From contig CALVJE010000008.1 of assembly GCA_944331725.1 (NCBI GenBank), positions 1-18,049 on the forward strand: DNA of 18,049 nt. The letters are read 5' to 3'. The position numbers were made by a program, and so were the translations under genes. A model generated the notes under the pieces. That model saw nothing but the letters and a program-made list of their open reading frames with translations. It did no database searches and was not told the origin of the DNA. Below, piece by piece: positions 14,217-18,049 of this stretch. Every line of letters starts with the position of its first letter. Within the stretch, counting starts at the first letter, position 1. This stretch comes from an uncultured Bacilli bacterium (lineage in GTDB: Bacteria; Bacillota_I; Bacilli_A; RF39; UBA660).

Positions 14217-15665
14217 ATGGATATAGAAAAATTAGAAGAAGTTAAAGATGTTAAGATTTTAGTATTTGGAGATTATATAGTAGATAAATATATTTTTGGT
14301 AGTGTTAAAAGAATTTCTCCTGAGGCTCCTGTTCCTGTTATTAACTATGAAAAGAGCCAAGTTAAACTTGGAGGAGCAGGGAATGTTATAAATAACTTAA
14401 TTTCATTAGGTGCAAAAGTTAGGGCTATTGGATGTACTGGTTATGATGAAGCAGGTAACTTTATTTATAATACATTTTTAGATAAGGGAGTTGATACAAC
14501 TTTTTTTAAACAATATCCAGAGATTAAAACTATTCAAAAGATAAGAGTTGTTTCAAAGACTCATCAATTTATGCGCATTGATGAAGAAGAAGTAAAATCT
14601 TTACCTGATTTATATTATCTTTATTTAAAAGAAAATATAGAAAACATTTTAGAAGGTATTAATGCTATTATTATTTCTGATTATGCTAAAGGATCAATAA
14701 ATAAAGAATATGCTAGTTTAATTATTGAAAATGCTAAGAAAAAAAATATTCCTGTTATAGTTGATCCTAAAGGAAATGACTATAGTAAATATAGGGGTGC
14801 TACTTTATGTACACCAAACATGAAAGAGTTTATGGAAGCAGTGAAAGTTCCTGTTAAGAGTGAAGAAGATATTCTTAAAGAGGGTGTCAAACTTGCTAAA
14901 GATTTAAATTTAAAATATTTGATTGTTACTAGATCTGAAAAAGGTTTAAGTCTAATAGAAAACGATAGTAAAAGAGATTTTCCAGCTCAGGCAAAAGAAG
15001 TTATTGATGTTTCAGGAGCAGGGGATACTGTTATATCAACGATAGGAATATTACAGGCTCTTAATTTTGATATTGATGAAACATGTGTACTTGCTAATCT
15101 AGCAGCATCTGTTGTTATTTCTAAATTTGGTACAAGTACTTTGACTATGGATGAATTAATTTCTAAACAGTTAGATGATACTAATTTTAAATTATTAGAT
15201 GTTTCTACTATTAAAAACGTTGCAGATGAATTAAAACAAAAAGATAAAAGAATCGTTTTCACTAATGGTTGTTTTGATTTATTACATGCAGGACATATCT
15301 CATCATTTGAACAAGCTAAAAAGATGGGAGATATATTAATAGTTGCCGTTAATAGTGATAAATCTGTTAAAGATAATAAAGGAGATTTAAGACCAATAAT
15401 ATCTGAAAAAGATAGAATAAAAATGCTTTGTTCTCTAGAAGTTATAGATTATGTTGTTTTAATGGATGATAAGACTCCAGAAAGATTAATTAGTTTAATT
15501 CAACCAGATATTTGTGTTAAAGGTGATGATTGGAAAGGTAAAAAGATACCTGAGAAGAAAATTATAGATTCATATGGTGGTGAATTAAAGTTCATTGAAC
15601 TAAAAAAGAATTTATCTACTACTAAAATTATAGAAAGAATTTTAAAAGTATATGAAAAAAAATAA
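14217..15665 (+). CDS. hldE: Bifunctional heptose 7-phosphate kinase / heptose 1-phosphate adenylyltransferase
   Basis: Makes D-glycero-beta-D-manno-heptose 1,7-bisphosphate and, after GmhB acts, ADP-D-glycero-beta-D-manno-heptose. 482 residues against 477 in E. coli. Kinase half (about 1-320, ribokinase/PfkB fold): VFGDYIVDKYIFG, RISPEAPVPV, LGGAGNVINNL (51-61), CTPNMKEF and DVSGAGDT with catalytic D270 (GAGD 267-270). Nucleotidyltransferase half (about 340-482): VFTNGCFDLLHAGH (347-360), VAVNSDKSVK, RIKMLCSLEVIDYVV, CVKGDDW and NLSTTKIIERI, the ISTT-like motif. Both active sites look intact, so this is the true fused form. AGAAAGGAAA precedes the start. The end overlaps gmhB by 14 bases at an eight-A run. 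Confidence 0.96.
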   Translation: MDIEKLEEVKDVKILVFGDYIVDKYIFGSVKRISPEAPVPVINYEKSQVKLGGAGNVINNLISLGAKVRAIGCTGYDEAGNFIYNTFLDKGVDTTFFKQYPEIKTIQKIRVVSKTHQFMRIDEEEVKSLPDLYYLYLKENIENILEGINAIIISDYAKGSINKEYASLIIENAKKKNIPVIVDPKGNDYSKYRGATLCTPNMKEFMEAVKVPVKSEEDILKEGVKLAKDLNLKYLIVTRSEKGLSLIENDSKRDFPAQAKEVIDVSGAGDTVISTIGILQALNFDIDETCVLANLAASVVISKFGTSTLTMDELISKQLDDTNFKLLDVSTIKNVADELKQKDKRIVFTNGCFDLLHAGHISSFEQAKKMGDILIVAVNSDKSVKDNKGDLRPIISEKDRIKMLCSLEVIDYVVLMDDKTPERLISLIQPDICVKGDDWKGKKIPEKKIIDSYGGELKFIELKKNLSTTKIIERILKVYEKK

Positions 15666-16158
15666 AGCAGTGTTTTTAGATAGAGATGGTACTATTAATT
15701 ATGACTATGGATATGTTTATGAGAAAAATAAATTAAAGTTTTTGCCTGGTGTTATTTCATCTTTAAAAAGATTAAGTGAAGCTGGTTATCTTTTAATTAT
15801 TATTACTAATCAATCTGGTATTGGAAGAGGTTATTTTACATTAGATGAATATAATGAATTTAATAATTATATGCTAAAACAGCTAGAAGAAAAGGGAGTG
15901 AATATTACTAAAGTTTATTATTGTCCTCATACTGATTTAGATAATTGTGGTTGTAGGAAACCTAATTTAGGTTTGTTTTATCAAGCGATAGAAGAATATA
16001 ATATAGACTTAGATAAGTCTTATGCTATTGGTGATAATGAAAGAGATCTTGCTATTTGCATGAATTCACCAATCTGTGGTATACTTCTAAATAAGGATAG
16101 TAAAAAGTATATAAGTAAAAAAGATCTAAAAGATGCAACAGACTTTATATTATCCTAA
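15652..16158 (+). CDS. gmhB: D-glycero-D-manno-heptose 1,7-bisphosphate 7-phosphatase
   Basis: HAD-IIIA phosphatase that removes the 7-phosphate between the two HldE reactions. 168 residues, within the range of short GmhB proteins. Motif I FLDRDGTIN (D10 nucleophile, D12 acid/base), motif II IITNQSGIGRG (50-60), zinc site C91-x-H93...C99-x-C101 with a shorter loop than in E. coli but all four ligands present, CRKPNLG with the motif III lysine, and motif IV AIGDNERDL (D128, D132). The gene order GT9, HldE, GmhB supports a beta-anomer ADP pathway, since HddA/HddC of the GDP route are absent. Anomer preference cannot be read with certainty. There is no clear binding site at ATG 15652, so translation is probably coupled to hldE. 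Confidence 0.93.
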   Translation: MKKNKAVFLDRDGTINYDYGYVYEKNKLKFLPGVISSLKRLSEAGYLLIIITNQSGIGRGYFTLDEYNEFNNYMLKQLEEKGVNITKVYYCPHTDLDNCGCRKPNLGLFYQAIEEYNIDLDKSYAIGDNERDLAICMNSPICGILLNKDSKKYISKKDLKDATDFILS

Positions 16159-16168
16159 AATTATTTTT

Positions 16169-16174
16169 AGGGGG
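16169..16174 (+). promoter_or_regulatory. Ribosome binding site of the acyltransferase gene
   Basis: AGGGGG with a seven-base spacer before ATG 16182, in the 23-base gap after gmhB. It lacks the second A of AGGAGG but is the only G-rich tract nearby and supports the chosen start. Confidence 0.6.
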
Positions 16175-16181
16175 CAATATA

Positions 16182-17297
16182 ATGAAAATAAGAGAGTCTA
16201 ATTATGAATTGCTTCGTATAATTTCTATGTTCTTTATTATAGTATGGCATGTTATTATCCATAGTGGACTTGAAGTAAATTCAACAGGAGCAACTAATTT
16301 CTTTATAAATATGTTATTATTTTTATCAATGTTTCATGTTAGTGTATTTATGATTATAACAGGGTATTATCAAAGTAAGTCAAAGTTTAAACTAAGGAAG
16401 TTTCTATCTTTACTATTAGAGATTGGCTTCTATAATTTTGTTATAAATACATTCTTTTATATAACAGGTATAGTAGAATATACCAATGTTGAATATTTAA
16501 AAAGTATATTATTTTATAATTTTAGTGCTTTATGGTATATTCAGTGCTATATAATCGTCTACTTATTAAGTCCATTTCTTAATAGATTTATAGCAAGTGT
16601 TGATAGAGTTACATTAAAAAAGTTAATAATAGTCTTACTATTTTGTTTTTCAATTTTTCCATTTTTATCTAGTAGTCTAACATTTGATACTAATGGTTTT
16701 ACGGTATATCAATATGTTACCCTATATTTTGTTGGAGCTTATATTAGAAAATACAATTTGAATAGTGACTTTTTAAAGCGTTTTAATAAAAGTCAAAAAC
16801 AATTAATATATCTTAGTATTTTTGTAGTTTCTTGGTTATCTAATGTAATGTTATATTATTTTGCTAATTACTTAACTCAATTAGATAGTAATATTTTAAA
16901 TTATATAGGTAATAGTTTAGTTGTATATAAATATTATTATAGTAATCCTTTAGTAATTATTCAATCTATAAGTTTATTTATGCTTTTTGGAACTTTTAAA
17001 TTTACTAATAGGTTTATTAATTATATTGCCTCTTTAGTATTGGGAATTTATATTATTCATGAAACAGATGTTATTAAAAATAATCTTTATAATTGGCTTA
17101 ACTTAAGTGTAGATATAGAGTCTGGAAAAATTATTATTATCAAAATTATATTATTTACTATCATTATATTTGTCGTTTGTGTATTAATAGAGATAGTTAG
17201 AAAATTGATTTTTAAACTTATTTATAAAATTAAAACAGTTAGGTCTATAGATGGAAAGGTTGTTAATTTTATAGATAATCTTATGAAGGTCAATTAG
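16182..17297 (+). CDS. Acyltransferase-3 family membrane protein (probable glycan O-acetyltransferase)
   Basis: 371 residues, about ten hydrophobic segments, opening RESNYELLRIISMFFIIVWHVIIHSG, the standard start of Acyltransf_3 proteins, with the conserved Arg (R12) and His (H23) in or next to the first membrane helix. FMIITGYYQSK and SALWYIQCYIIVYLLSPFLN (the family's LWFl-x-LY-like part) and YIASLVLGIYIIHE near the C-terminus also fit. Likely role: O-acetylation of the surface glycan, moving acetyl groups across the membrane. Alternatives are another acyl group or a different wall acceptor. No SGNH domain is fused. It is separated by 57 bases from the next gene, more than most junctions here. 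Confidence 0.87.
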   Translation: MKIRESNYELLRIISMFFIIVWHVIIHSGLEVNSTGATNFFINMLLFLSMFHVSVFMIITGYYQSKSKFKLRKFLSLLLEIGFYNFVINTFFYITGIVEYTNVEYLKSILFYNFSALWYIQCYIIVYLLSPFLNRFIASVDRVTLKKLIIVLLFCFSIFPFLSSSLTFDTNGFTVYQYVTLYFVGAYIRKYNLNSDFLKRFNKSQKQLIYLSIFVVSWLSNVMLYYFANYLTQLDSNILNYIGNSLVVYKYYYSNPLVIIQSISLFMLFGTFKFTNRFINYIASLVLGIYIIHETDVIKNNLYNWLNLSVDIESGKIIIIKIILFTIIIFVVCVLIEIVRKLIFKLIYKIKTVRSIDGKVVNFIDNLMKVN

Positions 17298-17354
17298 AAT
17301 TTTAAGAAAGGAAGTATATACTAAACTTTTAGAATAGTGTAGAAAAATGGTATT
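17298..17354 (+). other. 57-base spacer with an orphan ribosome binding site
   Basis: AAAGGAAG at 17307-17314 is among the better binding sites in the window, but no ATG, GTG or TTG follows at a working distance. ATA at 17318 opens only four codons before TAG at 17330. TATACT (17317-17322) could be a -10 box with a poor -35 (TTAGAA, 17294-17299, 17-base spacer). The spacer may be the scar of a lost gene or a weak internal promoter. Confidence 0.4.
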
Positions 17355-18049
17355 ATGAAGCATGTTTTTGTGGTTTTGGCTTATAAAGAGTCCGATAAAC
17401 TAGAATCTTGCATTAAATCAGTTTTGAATCAAAGTGTAAAAACGAATGTAGTAATTGCTACTTCAACGCCTAATGATTATATAAGTAATATAGCAAAAAA
17501 ATATAAATTAAAAGTTCTTAAAAATAAAGAATCAAAAGGTATAGGTTATGATTTTGATTTTGCTTCTAATTGCGTTAAAGCAGATTTAGTTACTATCGCT
17601 CATCAAGATGATATTTATGAATATAATTATGCTAAATCAGTGATTAATGCTTATGATAAGTGTGAAGATTCTGTTATAATATTTACTGATTATTTTGAAT
17701 TAAAGAATGAAGTTAAAGAGATGACTAATTTAAATCTTAAAATTAAGAGAATCTTGTTGTTTCCTTTGCAGTTTAAAATTTTAAATAAATATAAATTTTT
17801 TAAACGGGGAGCATTAAGGTTTGGATGTGCGATATGTTGTCCTGCAGTTACGTTTGTTACTGAAAATGTTCCTAAAGAGAAGTTTAAAAGTGATATGAAA
17901 GCTGATATAGATTGGCTTGCTTGGGAGAAATTATCAAAACTTAAAGGTAGATTTATTTATATACCTAAAAAAAATATGGGGCATAGAATACATGAAGAGT
18001 CTACCACTACTGAAATAATAAAAGAACATACTAGGACTAAAGAAGATTT
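17355..18049 (+). CDS. GT2 glycosyltransferase (3' end cut by window edge)
   Basis: The frame is open from ATG 17355 to the right edge, 231 codons plus two bases. The in-frame TAG at 17340 leaves no other plausible start. Translation opens MKHVFVVLAYKESDKLESCI, has NKESKGIGYDFDFASN, a metal site AHQDDIYEYNYA and ADIDWLAWEKL (position of the catalytic-base region), then GHRIHEESTTTEII. This is the GT-A GT2 pattern of capsule and wall-glycan clusters, with HQDD in place of DxD. No good binding site precedes the ATG. The closest strong one (17307-17314) is about 40 bases upstream. Donor and acceptor are unknown. Confidence 0.85.
   Translation, partial: MKHVFVVLAYKESDKLESCIKSVLNQSVKTNVVIATSTPNDYISNIAKKYKLKVLKNKESKGIGYDFDFASNCVKADLVTIAHQDDIYEYNYAKSVINAYDKCEDSVIIFTDYFELKNEVKEMTNLNLKIKRILLFPLQFKILNKYKFFKRGALRFGCAICCPAVTFVTENVPKEKFKSDMKADIDWLAWEKLSKLKGRFIYIPKKNMGHRIHEESTTTEIIKEHTRTKED

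Overview
The window is very A+T-rich (under about 30% G+C by eye). It is almost entirely coding on the + strand and uses ATG starts with AGGAGG-type ribosome binding sites. Tryptophan is read from TGG and TGA works as a stop, so this is the standard bacterial code and not the Mycoplasma code. Gene content (a GH25 lysozyme with Ig-like repeats, a Wzm/Wzt-type ABC exporter without a sugar-binding tail, a GacI/GacJ/GacK-like set) suggests a low-G+C Bacillota, probably a Bacilli- or Clostridia-type gut or host-associated bacterium. I cannot name a genus.

Region 1 (1-2420) is the 3' part of a surface or secreted muramidase. The reading frame is open at the left edge. It carries one partial and five complete Ig-like repeats of about 113 residues, followed by a C-terminal GH25 catalytic domain. 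A hairpin terminator (2432-2470) separates it from what follows.

Region 2 (2492 to the right edge) reads as one long operon for a cell-surface polysaccharide. It starts at a well-formed promoter (TTTACT, 17-base spacer, TATAAT). In order it encodes a DUF616/TOD1-like glycosyltransferase with a C-terminal beta domain and coiled coil, a Wzt-like ATPase, a Wzm-like permease, a two-domain GT2-GT4 glycosyltransferase, an RfbF-like GT2, a DUF2142 membrane protein, a polyprenyl-phosphate sugar synthase-like GT2, a DUF2304 small membrane protein, a Wzx-like flippase, GmhA, a GT9 heptosyltransferase-like protein, bifunctional HldE, GmhB, an acyltransferase-3 membrane protein, and a GT2 cut by the right edge.

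The likely logic is as follows. Cytoplasmic glycosyltransferases build a backbone on a lipid carrier and the ABC pair exports it. The GT2/DUF2304/flippase/DUF2142 group resembles the GacI/GacJ/GacK/GacL group of streptococci, which adds side-chain sugars outside the membrane. GmhA, HldE and GmhB together supply every step from sedoheptulose 7-phosphate to ADP-D-glycero-beta-D-manno-heptose, which the GT9 protein would transfer. No HldD epimerase, initiating glycosyltransferase, Wzy polymerase or dTDP-rhamnose genes are visible, so these must be elsewhere or absent. The most notable point is a complete ADP-heptose pathway embedded in what looks like a Gram-positive wall-polysaccharide operon. 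No RNA genes, IS elements, CRISPR arrays or attachment sites were seen. The longest gene-free stretch is about 120 bases.
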